Origin: Bacteroidota bacterium
GTDB lineage: Bacteria > Bacteroidota > Ignavibacteria > Palsa-1295
Assembly (NCBI GenBank): GCA_021324685.1
Contig: JAJPIQ010000081.1
Span: forward strand, 33,653-97,652
Length of the DNA stretch: 64,000 bases
Reading direction: 5' to 3'
Shown one piece after another: positions 34,434 to 41,866 of this stretch. The position numbers and the translations under genes were made by a program. Each line of letters starts with the position of its first letter. The first letter of the stretch is position 1. The notes under the pieces were generated by a model. The model searched no databases. It saw nothing but the letters and a program-made list of their open reading frames with translations, and was not told the DNA's origin.

Positions 34434-34709
34434 AGACAATGTGTCGGCAGCCCGGCGGGACGGTGCAATCCGCGCGCGTAGGTCGGTGCATCTCGCCAGA
34501 CCAAGTGGCGGAGCCACGAAGCACCCGCAGTCGAGGAGGAACGATGGAACCATGAGTGACGAACGGTTTGGAAGCTTATAGCCCTGAACCGTTCCGATTC
34601 CTAACAGTTGAACATTCTTGGCGACAGCTTGAAGTTCAATAGAATATGGAATTCAGAAAGAAACTTTTGTCTTTATCTAAGACATGAGTCGATGTCTTCG
34701 TAGAGCAAA
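34434..34709. repeat. Diverged A-type module and gene-free spacer
   Basis: After the leader TTCAGACAATG the sequence GGCAGCCCGGCGGGACGG resembles the start of module A, then diverges to AATCCGCGCGCGTAGGTCGG and GACCAAGTGGCGGAGCC, which recur in altered form near 35400-35460. The stretch from about 34560 to 34709 is AT-richer and probably holds the promoter of the next gene; no clear -35/-10 is identified. Confidence 0.5.
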
Positions 34710-35195
34710 TTGAATAACGATCCGTATCACCCGCCTCATCCACACCACGTTCATGTTCCACACGGGGAAGTACCACGACCGCCCGCACATTCAGTACACC
34801 CGGACGTTATTAACTACGAAAGGCAAAAACAAGAAGAAGTTACCTCGTTAGCACTTGAGAAGCCATTATTAGCGTTGTTTATTGTAATGCTTTATTTCCT
34901 GCCCTCAGCGTATCTCTCGTATAGTTTGACCAAAGCAATTGGGTGGTGGATCATCATCCCGCCAGTTATCGTTTGCCTGATTATGGTGATGGGTGTCGTC
35001 TTCATCGCAAATTTGTTTATAGGTGCGCTCTTTGGCTTAATTGCGCGAGCGCTTTTTCCAGAAGCCTCCAATAATATCCTAAAACTCGTTGATGCCATTG
35101 TCGAAACGATTTTACCATACGCCATTTATTGGGGAATTGGGATCGGATATATAGCCTACATTGCTGTCTCAACTTTAAATTTGTTTAATTCATAA
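34710..35195 (+). CDS. Membrane protein with His/Pro-rich N-terminus (TTG start)
   Basis: 161 residues. An in-frame TAG nine bases upstream makes the TTG at 34710 the earliest start. The N-terminal 30 residues are His/Pro-rich (PYHPPHPHHVHVPHGEVPRP), followed by a short polar linker and three to four hydrophobic helices (about 52-72, 76-112 and 130-156). The His cluster could bind metal ions. No family recognised. It is AT-richer than the genes outside this region and lies between repeat modules, which suggests acquisition by transfer. Confidence 0.7.
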   Translation: MNNDPYHPPHPHHVHVPHGEVPRPPAHSVHPDVINYERQKQEEVTSLALEKPLLALFIVMLYFLPSAYLSYSLTKAIGWWIIIPPVIVCLIMVMGVVFIANLFIGALFGLIARALFPEASNNILKLVDAIVETILPYAIYWGIGIGYIAYIAVSTLNLFNS

Positions 35196-35514
35196 GCAAG
35201 AAGAGTCGTTGTGTTAACGGAGCGGTCCGGCGCGGGAAAGCCATGCACAACACAATCCGCTTGTAACGGGGAGCAGCCCAATGTTTGAACAGTGATTCGT
35301 GTGGTTCTTATGATTAAAACATAACTTTTAGAGCCGGGAACGAAAATCATAGCCAAACACGCGAATCACAAGAATCACAGTTCAGACGACCGGGCGGAGC
35401 GACACAATCCGCGCGTATGGGTCGGTGCTTCCCGCCCGACCAAGTGGCCGAGCCGTCCCGAGCTCGCCGAAGGAAGTACCCGCAGCCCAGGGTGAAGCGA
35501 AGCGTAACCCTGGG
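35196..35514. repeat. Gene-free spacer with a diverged A-type module
   Basis: The leader CAGTTCAGAC at 35378-35387 opens a module like that at 34434 (AATCCGCGCGTATGGGTCGG, GACCAAGTGGCCGAGCC). It ends in a perfect hairpin CCCAGGGT (35486-35493)/ACCCTGGG (35507-35514) that abuts the stop codon of the next minus-strand gene. Bases 35196-35377 show nothing else clear. Confidence 0.5.
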
Positions 35515-36309
35515 TTAAGAGCCAGAGTCCCGGAGGGATGGCGAAGGTGAAGGAGCAACGCGAAGCTCAATTACATTTTTGCTCCAGCCATCAAAATAAA
35601 AAACACGCTCAAAATTGGTCGTAAATTGTTGCTGCGAAAGCTTTTCGATGGATTCATCGAATAAAATCATGGATGACATGCCGGCAGTCGGGCCATAAAT
35701 CAATAACCAGCATTCGTCACATTTCTGCGTACAGGCTTCATACTTCTGTCCTTTATCATGTATGATTTGTTCAATCCGTGCAGTCGAAAGACTTCCGATC
35801 ACACCACTGCGAGCTGAAGTCCAGGAAGAGCGGGTCTTGTCTCCTAAATAGATAATGTCGAGAAAAGCTACCCATTCATCTAAACCCTTTTCATAGAAGG
35901 AATGCCAATCAAAAGAGACAGACTGATCTCCGGTAAAGTGTTCTTTAACGAAATCTGAAATAGCTTCTATTAGAAATTCCTTCTCATCGCGAGTTACGAT
36001 CTTCCAATGCGCGTCATTCCACATCACTCTGACAATAAGTTGCAGATCATAGTGACTTTCAAAGTGCTTTTGTGCTCGTAACAGGATTTGATCCGTCTCT
36101 TTCTCAAACCGTAAAAGAGTTTGGTCTGTTGAAAAAAGTGTATGTTCTATCCCGACGATATGACCTTGATATCGGAGCAAGAAATCAGGAGCTTCTGATT
36201 TTTGAAATAGAGCCTCATTTAATTCAGGCATTGCAGAAAGAAACAACTGAAATTGAAAAATTTCATTCCAGTCTTTATACTCACGTTGAGATAGATTAAA
36301 TGGCCTCAT
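35515..36309 (-). CDS. Hypothetical protein, possible PD-(D/E)xK-like nuclease
   Basis: 264 residues, AT-rich codon use. The stretch EAPDFLLRYQGHIVGIEHTLF (D42, E55) has the spacing of a PD-(D/E)xK core strand pair, though the usual Lys is Thr (T57); a later KGQKYEACTQKCDECWLLIYG resembles the closing part of such folds with a Cys pair. This is a weak, inferred resemblance. The last 13 residues (APSPSPSLRDSGS) are encoded by repeat-type DNA, so the original C-terminus may have been altered. Second gene of a unit with 36348-36947 (38-base gap). Confidence 0.7.
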   Translation of the reverse strand: MRPFNLSQREYKDWNEIFQFQLFLSAMPELNEALFQKSEAPDFLLRYQGHIVGIEHTLFSTDQTLLRFEKETDQILLRAQKHFESHYDLQLIVRVMWNDAHWKIVTRDEKEFLIEAISDFVKEHFTGDQSVSFDWHSFYEKGLDEWVAFLDIIYLGDKTRSSWTSARSGVIGSLSTARIEQIIHDKGQKYEACTQKCDECWLLIYGPTAGMSSMILFDESIEKLSQQQFTTNFERVFYFDGWSKNVIELRVAPSPSPSLRDSGS

Positions 36310-36347
36310 GCTTCGCTCATACCGTGCAATGAAATGTTTTGCCCACC

Positions 36348-36947
36348 TTATTTTGAAGGGAATTTATCACAAAGAAAATTCAGAAGGTTTCTATCGATAG
36401 TGGCTCCAGCGTTTATCTTCTTTATAGATGTCTCAAGATCATCCGGTGTTATACGAGAGATAGTATTCCGAATATTTCGTGCCTCGATAATTATGTTATC
36501 TGAAATTTTCATCAATTTGCCGAATGCCTCTCTTGCCTGAACATATCTGGCATCTCCTATACCAAGAAACCGTAGTCCGTTGTCCGCACAATATCGCTCT
36601 CCAAAGTAAACCGTCATTCCCTCTTCGAGATTGTTAACCTCTAAGCCGGGCACTGGGGTAAGGAGATGCGCTATTTCGACCGACAACTGAAAATAAGCCC
36701 TATCAATATCCTGCATGCAGTTTGGTGTAAGACGAATGACGGCATTATCCCCGCCAGGATACCAAATGTGTGGGACTTTACCTTGAAATTCAATCCCACA
36801 AAAAAGGATATTAGTTTGACGTTTTCCGTACATTTTCTCGGCCTCACGCAGCATATGAGCTGCCCGGCTAGCAAGCGTCCACGAGGACACCCCAGGGGAG
36901 ATTTCATTTGAAACTATTAAGGATTCCTCAATGATAGCGAGCGGCAT
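36348..36947 (-). CDS. Hypothetical protein with degenerate zinc-peptidase-like motif
   Basis: 199 residues, AT-rich. Residues 86-97 (FQLSVEIAHLLT) look like an ImmA-type HExxH helix in which the first His has become Val (V90, E91, H94 remain), and NLEEG (106-110) sits where such proteins have the third ligand. The C-terminal 60 residues are helical and charged. If the likeness is real the protein is probably not a functional peptidase, or uses another ligand. It is first in a two-gene unit with the gene at 35515-36309. No family recognised with confidence. Confidence 0.65.
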   Translation of the reverse strand: MPLAIIEESLIVSNEISPGVSSWTLASRAAHMLREAEKMYGKRQTNILFCGIEFQGKVPHIWYPGGDNAVIRLTPNCMQDIDRAYFQLSVEIAHLLTPVPGLEVNNLEEGMTVYFGERYCADNGLRFLGIGDARYVQAREAFGKLMKISDNIIIEARNIRNTISRITPDDLETSIKKINAGATIDRNLLNFLCDKFPSK

Positions 36948-37146
36948 AAGTTTTTTACTTAAAAATGTTCCCAGTTCCCACTCACATCTTCACAGCGGCC
37001 TTCTAAAATGTCGTTCTCGCATAGATAAATCCGGGAACCGTGGCCGTTCGCGGCCATCCATCAGTCCTTCGATCGTCAGGTTCTCAGTGAACCCAGAGTT
37101 CCGCTGGGCTTCACGCTGGGCAGCTGGTACTGTGCAGCTCCGCGAC

Positions 37147-37530
37147 TCATCGCTGCGACTTTTTAGTATGCTCCACAATTCCAATGATGGGTAGGATTCT
37201 TAAGAGGCCAAGATACAAAAAAATGGCAATAAAAATAAGGAATGGGTCGCCGCCAAATATCTGATGATTACTGAGTACTTTTTTCACCTGATCATCCACT
37301 TGACTTATTTTTTCACCATCAATCAGACCGGCCTTGTATAAAGCCAGCGACATTTTGCTTGCAAGAACATCAGCTGAGGTGTTCCAAATCAATACAATAA
37401 GGTAGATTCCAGAGTTCACACTCGAGAGGACATTAAAAACGGTACGGTACTCTGTAGGATGCCTATATGCAATAAACGCAAGAGCGCTAACGCATGCCAA
37501 AACAAGCCCAGCAATTACAGTGTCTTGCAT
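37147..37530 (-). CDS. Small membrane protein of unknown function
   Basis: 127 residues with hydrophobic segments at about 5-21 (VIAGLVLACVSALAFIA), 36-52 (NSGIYLIVLIWNTSADV) and 95-117 (DPFLIFIAIFLYLGLLRILPIIG), and a polar loop around KISQVDDQVKKVL. No family recognised. Codon use is AT-rich like its neighbours in this accessory region. The 199 bases before it (36948-37146) contain short hairpins such as TGGCCG-TTCG-CGGCCA but no gene. Confidence 0.6.
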   Translation of the reverse strand: MQDTVIAGLVLACVSALAFIAYRHPTEYRTVFNVLSSVNSGIYLIVLIWNTSADVLASKMSLALYKAGLIDGEKISQVDDQVKKVLSNHQIFGGDPFLIFIAIFLYLGLLRILPIIGIVEHTKKSQR

Positions 37531-37576
37531 TTGCTCTCAGTTACAATTAAGATAAAGATTGAATCCTCGGTTTGAC

Positions 37577-37635
37577 CTCGACCACATCGGTATTCGGCGC
37601 GTGTTCGAGATCGGCGAACTCGCGCTGGGGTCGAG
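37577..37635. repeat. Large imperfect palindrome in gene-free DNA
   Basis: CTCGACC (37577-37583) pairs with GGTCGAG (37629-37635), and inside it GCGCGTGTTCG (37597-37607) pairs with CGAACTCGCGC (37615-37625) with one mismatch. The whole could form a cruciform or a long hairpin RNA between two unrelated genes. Confidence 0.5.
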
Positions 37636-37786
37636 ATGGAGGTAAACACCGGCGCGGGCCATGGGTGGTTCCGGGGAAATAGGGGGAACCGGGATTCGGG
37701 AGGGACGCGCTGAATATGAAGGGGTTCGGGCACGCGCTGGCTGCCTCGTCACGGCATTTATTAGGCTGTAACTCGGTTCAGAAAGT

Positions 37787-37999
37787 ATGGACACGTACCA
37801 TGCGGAAGCTATAGTTAATCCGCAAAATCAGATTATTGTGACCCTCCCGTTTCCGGCGGGCGAGCGAGTCGATGTCGTTGTTATCCCACACGACGAACGC
37901 TCGGAACCGATGGGAGAGAAGGAATGGAAAGCCTTTGGTCTGCGAAAATTTCTCGAAGGCTACGATGAGGAGGATTCCATTTACGATTCGCTCCCGTAA
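37787..37999 (+). CDS. Antitoxin of a MazF/PemK-type toxin-antitoxin pair
   Basis: 70 residues, acidic. The N-terminal half (AEAIVNPQNQIIVTLPFPAGERVDVVVIP) looks like a swapped-hairpin DNA-binding strand pair, and the C-terminal half (KEWKAFGLRKFLEGYDEEDSIYDSLP) is an acidic tail of the kind that wraps the toxin. It is followed after two bases by the toxin gene, the usual antitoxin-first order. Family membership is inferred mainly from context. Confidence 0.75.
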   Translation: MDTYHAEAIVNPQNQIIVTLPFPAGERVDVVVIPHDERSEPMGEKEWKAFGLRKFLEGYDEEDSIYDSLP

Positions 38000-38001
38000 C
38001 T

Positions 38002-38340
38002 ATGGCGAAGCATTCGTTCGGCGAAGTCATTACACTCGATTTCCCTTATTCTCATTACCGCTGGGGTAAAAAACGGCCCGCGATGGTTCTCGCGCAGGAT
38101 GCCGAGGGTGACATCCTCGAAGCGCGCATAACCAGCAAGCCTAAATTCTTACCTACCGACGTTTTTCTTGCCGAGTGGAAAGCGGCTGGCTTAAATACTC
38201 CCTCGTATTTGAGATTGTCAAAGGTGATCACTATTGAGGAGGGCGATATTCTGTCTATAGTTGGGAGCCTCTCTGATGCCGATCGCTTCAAAGCTCTTGA
38301 AGCGAATATTGCCTTCGCACGTTCTCAGCAAACAACCTGA
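38002..38340 (+). CDS. MazF/PemK-like toxin (endoribonuclease fold)
   Basis: 112 residues. The N-terminal FGEVITLDFPYSHYRWGKKRPAMVLAQD is the PemK/MazF start (GdIv...P......KKRPaVVl). The strands EARITSKP and PSYLRLSKVITIEEGDI, then the final helix (SDADRFKALEANIAFA), complete the SH3-like barrel. Such toxins cut mRNA at short sequence motifs. The catalytic Arg position may be R63-like but is not certain. Two bases separate it from the antitoxin. Confidence 0.85.
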   Translation: MAKHSFGEVITLDFPYSHYRWGKKRPAMVLAQDAEGDILEARITSKPKFLPTDVFLAEWKAAGLNTPSYLRLSKVITIEEGDILSIVGSLSDADRFKALEANIAFARSQQTT

Positions 38341-38576
38341 TTTCCCATCGACCAGGACTCGGTCCGCCATCGGGAAGCTTGTTTATGCAACTCAACCGAA
38401 GTAAACTGGTACTTGTAGCGGCTAAGCGCACCGGCCCAATCGAATCGGAACGGCTCGGGCTTGCTCGTTTCCGCTTTCGGCTGCGAGGCAAGTGCAATCA
38501 CCCTGTTCCGCGCCTTCAAAAGGCTGGGATTATCTTCTTTGAAATCTAACCGGGCCAATTCTCGTTTTTCAGGCAA
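38325..38576 (-). CDS. Possible orphan antitoxin-like small protein or remnant
   Basis: 83 codons from a TTG start, with FRFDWAGALSRYKYQFTSVELHKQASRW in the second half. A C-terminal TSVEL.HK pattern is one I associate with small VapB-like antitoxins, but no toxin gene is adjacent. It overlaps the start of sdhB and the end of the MazF-like gene on the other strand, so it may be a decayed remnant or not a gene. Confidence 0.3.
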   Translation of the reverse strand: MPEKRELARLDFKEDNPSLLKARNRVIALASQPKAETSKPEPFRFDWAGALSRYKYQFTSVELHKQASRWRTESWSMGNQVVC

Positions 38577-39283
38577 TGACCGCTACTTTTCGTATCCAAC
38601 GCTATAATCCGGAGAAGGACACCAAACCTTACTTCAAGGACTATACCCTTACCGATCTCGAGCCGACCTTCCGAATTTTGGACGCGCTCCATGAGATAAA
38701 ATGGAAGATCGATGGCACACTTACATTTCGGCGTTCGTGTGCCCATGGCATGTGCGGGTCGGACGGCATGCGCATCAACGGCCGCAACGGCCTGGCGTGC
38801 GCGCTGCTGCTCAAGGACGTCAATACGAAGAAGCCGATCGTGATCGAGCCGCTGCCGTTCCTGCCGATCATCAAGGACCTGGCCGTGGACCAGACCGATT
38901 TCTTCAGGAAGTACGAGATGACGAAGCCGTGGCTCATCAACGAGTCGGCGCCTCCGGAGAAGGAACGGTTCCAGTCGCACGAGGATGCGGAACTCTTGAT
39001 GGAGTCGACGAAGTGTATTATGTGCGCCTGCTGCACGACGAGCTGCCCATCGCTCTGGTCGAACGAGAACTATCTTGGCCCCGCGGCGATCCTGAAAGGT
39101 TACCGGTTTGCGTTCGATACGCGGGACGAAGCGCTGGAAGCGCATATGTCCGCGCTCGACTCGCCGGACGGCGTGTGGCGCTGCCATACGATCTTCAATT
39201 GCGTCGAAGCCTGCCCGAAAGAGATCAATATCACGTGGCATATTTCGCAAGTGAAGAAAAAGTTAGTGAGTGTGGAATTATAA
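38576..39283 (+). CDS. sdhB: Succinate dehydrogenase iron-sulfur subunit
   Basis: Electron-transfer subunit of respiratory complex II. The 235 residues carry the [2Fe-2S] site SCAHGMCGSDGM...NGLAC, then the [4Fe-4S] motif CIMCACCTTSCP and the later Cys set (CHTIFNCVEACPKEI) for the [4Fe-4S]/[3Fe-4S] clusters. Length is standard. sdhA and sdhC/D are not adjacent, which is unusual; upstream is the toxin-antitoxin pair. AGG lies close before the ATG. Confidence 0.95.
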   Translation: MTATFRIQRYNPEKDTKPYFKDYTLTDLEPTFRILDALHEIKWKIDGTLTFRRSCAHGMCGSDGMRINGRNGLACALLLKDVNTKKPIVIEPLPFLPIIKDLAVDQTDFFRKYEMTKPWLINESAPPEKERFQSHEDAELLMESTKCIMCACCTTSCPSLWSNENYLGPAAILKGYRFAFDTRDEALEAHMSALDSPDGVWRCHTIFNCVEACPKEINITWHISQVKKKLVSVEL

Positions 39284-39344
39284 AAAATGGGGAGCCGCGG
39301 GCGGCACAAATCTGAATCGAGGCCGTGTTAAGAGAGTATGGAAC

Positions 39345-39456
39345 CGCAGGGTCACCCTGCGATCTATAAGTAAGCGGAATCGTGCCGAAAGGCATCGGAT
39401 TCCATCTCACCTTACTTTAGTCGAAGGACCTCGCAGCTCTGGCTTCGGGGTCCTTC
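39345..39456. terminator. Cluster of three hairpins between convergent genes
   Basis: CGCAGGG-TCA-CCCTGCG (39345-39361); a long stem from AAGTAAG (39368-39374) to CTTACTT with an inner GGAATC...GATTCC and a TGCC-GAAA-GGCA tip; and GAAGGACC (39423-39430)/GGTCCTTC (39449-39456). They lie between the sdhB stop and the end of the minus-strand YfhO gene, the place of a bidirectional terminator. U-tracts are short. Confidence 0.5.
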
Positions 39457-39493
39457 TGTTCTATAGGGAGCCCTTTTTAGGAATAGTCCATGT

Positions 39494-41866
39494 TTAGGAA
39501 GACCTCTTCTTCAGGAAGAGGAGTGCCAGCATGCAAACCAGGAACGACCCAAGCGAGACTTTCCACCCGAGATCGAAGGCGGCGCTATCGTAGTACAGGC
39601 GAACGGTATGGTCCCCGGCCTGGACCGGCACGGCGCGCAAGCTCGTAAATGCCCGAAGGACGTTCGTTTCCTTCCCATCGACGGCCGCTTTCCAGGCCGG
39701 ATAATAGAGATCGTTTATGAAGAGGATCGCGGGCCGGGAACTATGAACGAAAATTCGAAGCTCGTTCTCTGAAAATAGTTGGAGTGTCGCCGACGATGGC
39801 AAAGGTGAGGGATTTGCAATAGGAGCTTTGGAAAGCTTCGGGTCTTCGGAGATGAGGATGGTGTCGCGAGCATCGAACGAAGAATCGTTCAGGAGTTCCG
39901 CCGTCTTTGCTTCGTTCCCAACCTGCCAGTGCGTGTAGAGCGACAAAAAGGGAAGATACTGGACATAATGAGTTTCCTTCCCATACCAATTAGATTGTGC
40001 GACGCCCATGATCTCCATTCTTCGCGTCGTATCGTTGGCTGGTGGGAAGGCGTCGTTCAGCCGGAGGGGATTGCGGTCGAGCAGGAGATTGGAGTCGCTG
40101 GCATTTTCGATCGGGAGTCGGGCGAACATACCGAAGTTCGCCTCCATCGTCCGGACCGAATCGCTGACTTCGACGAACTTCGCATGGTCCGTGGCATGCT
40201 GTGCGCGGAACTCGAGGATATCGGGATTTCGGGAATGACGTTCCACGACGGTCTCCGGGTTAAGGGTATTGCGATGCCACGTGAAGTCGTTATAAAATAG
40301 TTCCACACCGACAATGAGCAGGCAGAGGGTGATCGCGGTCCTGAGGGAGATGCGGTTCCCGACGGCCAGGAACAAGAAGAGGGAAGCGGCGATCGATCCG
40401 ATCGTGGACGGCAGCAAAAAGAGGAACAGCCCCTGGCGGACCTCATGCGGCGGAAACGCGAGATCGAAGAACCCGGAAATCGAAAGCAGGTTGAGCGCCA
40501 GGAAGACGCCACAGGACCAGATAAAAAAGCGCCGGTACCGATGAAGACGTTCCCACTCTTGCATCAGCGTATCGAGCCCGAGCGCGGTGAGGACCGTTCC
40601 CAGGAACCAAACGAACCAGACCATTCGATTGGGGTCGCGAATATGATCGAAGAACGGGAGAACGCGCCAGAACGGCCACTGGAAATAAAGATTCCTTCCC
40701 ATGCCGTAGGCGAGGCACAGGACCGAAAACATTGCGAAAAAGAACGCATGCCGCGTTTGCGGATCGGAGGGCGTTCGGGATTTCCAGCGGCTTACCAGGG
40801 CAAAGAGGGCAAGCAGTTCGCCAAGCGCGGTCCAATAGAAGGTCGCTTCCCAGTACCAAAAATGATTGTTGACCAGCGGCCCCTGAGAAACGGTAAATCC
40901 GGGATATTCCCCGTAATATTTTGGAACGAAAAAGTCGATGAAAAGGCCCAGGTGAAGTCCCGTCTGGCTGGCATCGGTAAAGTTCAAATGCGCTCGCGCG
41001 GAGCGGCCGACAAGTTCCATCGTCGGGAAGAGTTGCATCGCGGCGATCCCGAGCGCAATGGCGATCGCAAGCAGGCCATTCGCGAGCGGTTGAACGGAGC
41101 GCCACGTGCGTTCGGCATTCTTACGGCGGACGAGAAATTCGGAAAGGGTATACGAGCCAAAGAAAATTCCTACGTAAAAGAAGGTCTGGGGCTGGCCGGC
41201 AAAAAAACTGAGGCCGAACAAAAGCCCGAGCCCGATCGCGTATCGCCAGGAGTTCCATGCCCGTAGAAGCAATAATGTTTCCCATGGCAGGAGGGCCAGT
41301 TGAATGATCTGCATGGAGTGGTTTTGTTCGGCGGCCATACGTAGTCCGAACCCCCAGCACAGTCCCCCGATGAGGGCCGCTGCGCTCGAGACGTTGAATT
41401 GTTTTTTCAGCAGGACAAAACTTCCGAGCGCAGCGAGCGGGAATTGCAGGAGCGTCATCGTTTCGGCGGCAAGCACAGGGAAGTGGACCGCGTTGGGCTG
41501 GGTGAACCCGACGATTAAAATTCCGAGCAGGTTCGTCGGATACCAAAAGCCGGACTGCGCGTCGGCCAGGAGGGGCGCCCAGGCCCAGGAATATGGGTTC
41601 CAGAAGGGAAGCACGTGCCGCCACCGCAGCATGTAGAAGCAATATTCGCGGATCGGATATTCCTGGACAAAAAAATCTTCCCAAAAAAAGCGATGTCCAA
41701 GAAAGACCGGCCAATAGACGAGGAGCAAAAAAAGCACGTAAATTGCAAGCGCGGCAGGTATGCTAATTTTTAGAGACACCGTCGAAGCGCGGAACGAACC
41801 GTGCTCCTTCGTACTTGAAGAAACGATGCTCTTCCGGTCGTTCACTTTTTCGCGTATGGTCGCCAT
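39494..41866 (-). CDS. YfhO-like multi-pass membrane protein
   Basis: 790 residues: about a dozen membrane helices in the first 530 residues, then a periplasmic domain and a last helix (FDLGWKVSLGSFLVCMLALLFL). YfhO/GT-C-like features are FFWEDFFVQEYPIREYCFYMLR...PFWNPYSWAWAPLLADAQSGFWYPTNL at the N-terminus and FINDLYYPAWKAAVDGKETNVLRAFTSLRAVPVQAGDHTVRLYY near the end. Such proteins are linked to glycosylation of surface polymers. The 5' end overlaps that of the divergent DUF4159 gene; a later GTG start at 41779 would remove most of the overlap. Confidence 0.88.
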   Translation of the reverse strand: MATIREKVNDRKSIVSSSTKEHGSFRASTVSLKISIPAALAIYVLFLLLVYWPVFLGHRFFWEDFFVQEYPIREYCFYMLRWRHVLPFWNPYSWAWAPLLADAQSGFWYPTNLLGILIVGFTQPNAVHFPVLAAETMTLLQFPLAALGSFVLLKKQFNVSSAAALIGGLCWGFGLRMAAEQNHSMQIIQLALLPWETLLLLRAWNSWRYAIGLGLLFGLSFFAGQPQTFFYVGIFFGSYTLSEFLVRRKNAERTWRSVQPLANGLLAIAIALGIAAMQLFPTMELVGRSARAHLNFTDASQTGLHLGLFIDFFVPKYYGEYPGFTVSQGPLVNNHFWYWEATFYWTALGELLALFALVSRWKSRTPSDPQTRHAFFFAMFSVLCLAYGMGRNLYFQWPFWRVLPFFDHIRDPNRMVWFVWFLGTVLTALGLDTLMQEWERLHRYRRFFIWSCGVFLALNLLSISGFFDLAFPPHEVRQGLFLFLLPSTIGSIAASLFLFLAVGNRISLRTAITLCLLIVGVELFYNDFTWHRNTLNPETVVERHSRNPDILEFRAQHATDHAKFVEVSDSVRTMEANFGMFARLPIENASDSNLLLDRNPLRLNDAFPPANDTTRRMEIMGVAQSNWYGKETHYVQYLPFLSLYTHWQVGNEAKTAELLNDSSFDARDTILISEDPKLSKAPIANPSPLPSSATLQLFSENELRIFVHSSRPAILFINDLYYPAWKAAVDGKETNVLRAFTSLRAVPVQAGDHTVRLYYDSAAFDLGWKVSLGSFLVCMLALLFLKKRSS

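Larger units (their letters stand above)
33176..34440. repeat. Tandem modular palindromic repeat array (A-B-A-B-B)
   Basis: Two near-identical units of about 530 and 505 bp (33176-33705, 33706-34214) are followed by a third half-unit (34215-34436). Module A carries GTCCCGAAGGGAC (33231-33243, 33302-33314), CCGGTGACTTCAGTCACCGG (33257-33276), GTCCCTTCGGGAC (33340-33352) and CCGGTGGTTGAAACCACCGG (33402-33421). Module B carries AGGGCCGTAGGCCC, GCTCCGTAGGAGC, CATCGTGGACGATG and ACGGCTACGCCGT. Copy 1 of A has a ~25-bp internal duplication near 33356-33390. Open frames here are by-products of the repeats, not genes. No transposase is seen. Confidence 0.85.

Noticed and set aside
33176..34440. CRISPR array
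   Set aside because: Units are about 500 bp with nested palindromes; there are no short direct repeats with unique spacers and no cas genes.
38546..39250. 234-codon minus-strand frame opposite sdhB
   Set aside because: Arg/Val/His-rich shadow of a gene with complete iron-sulfur motifs.
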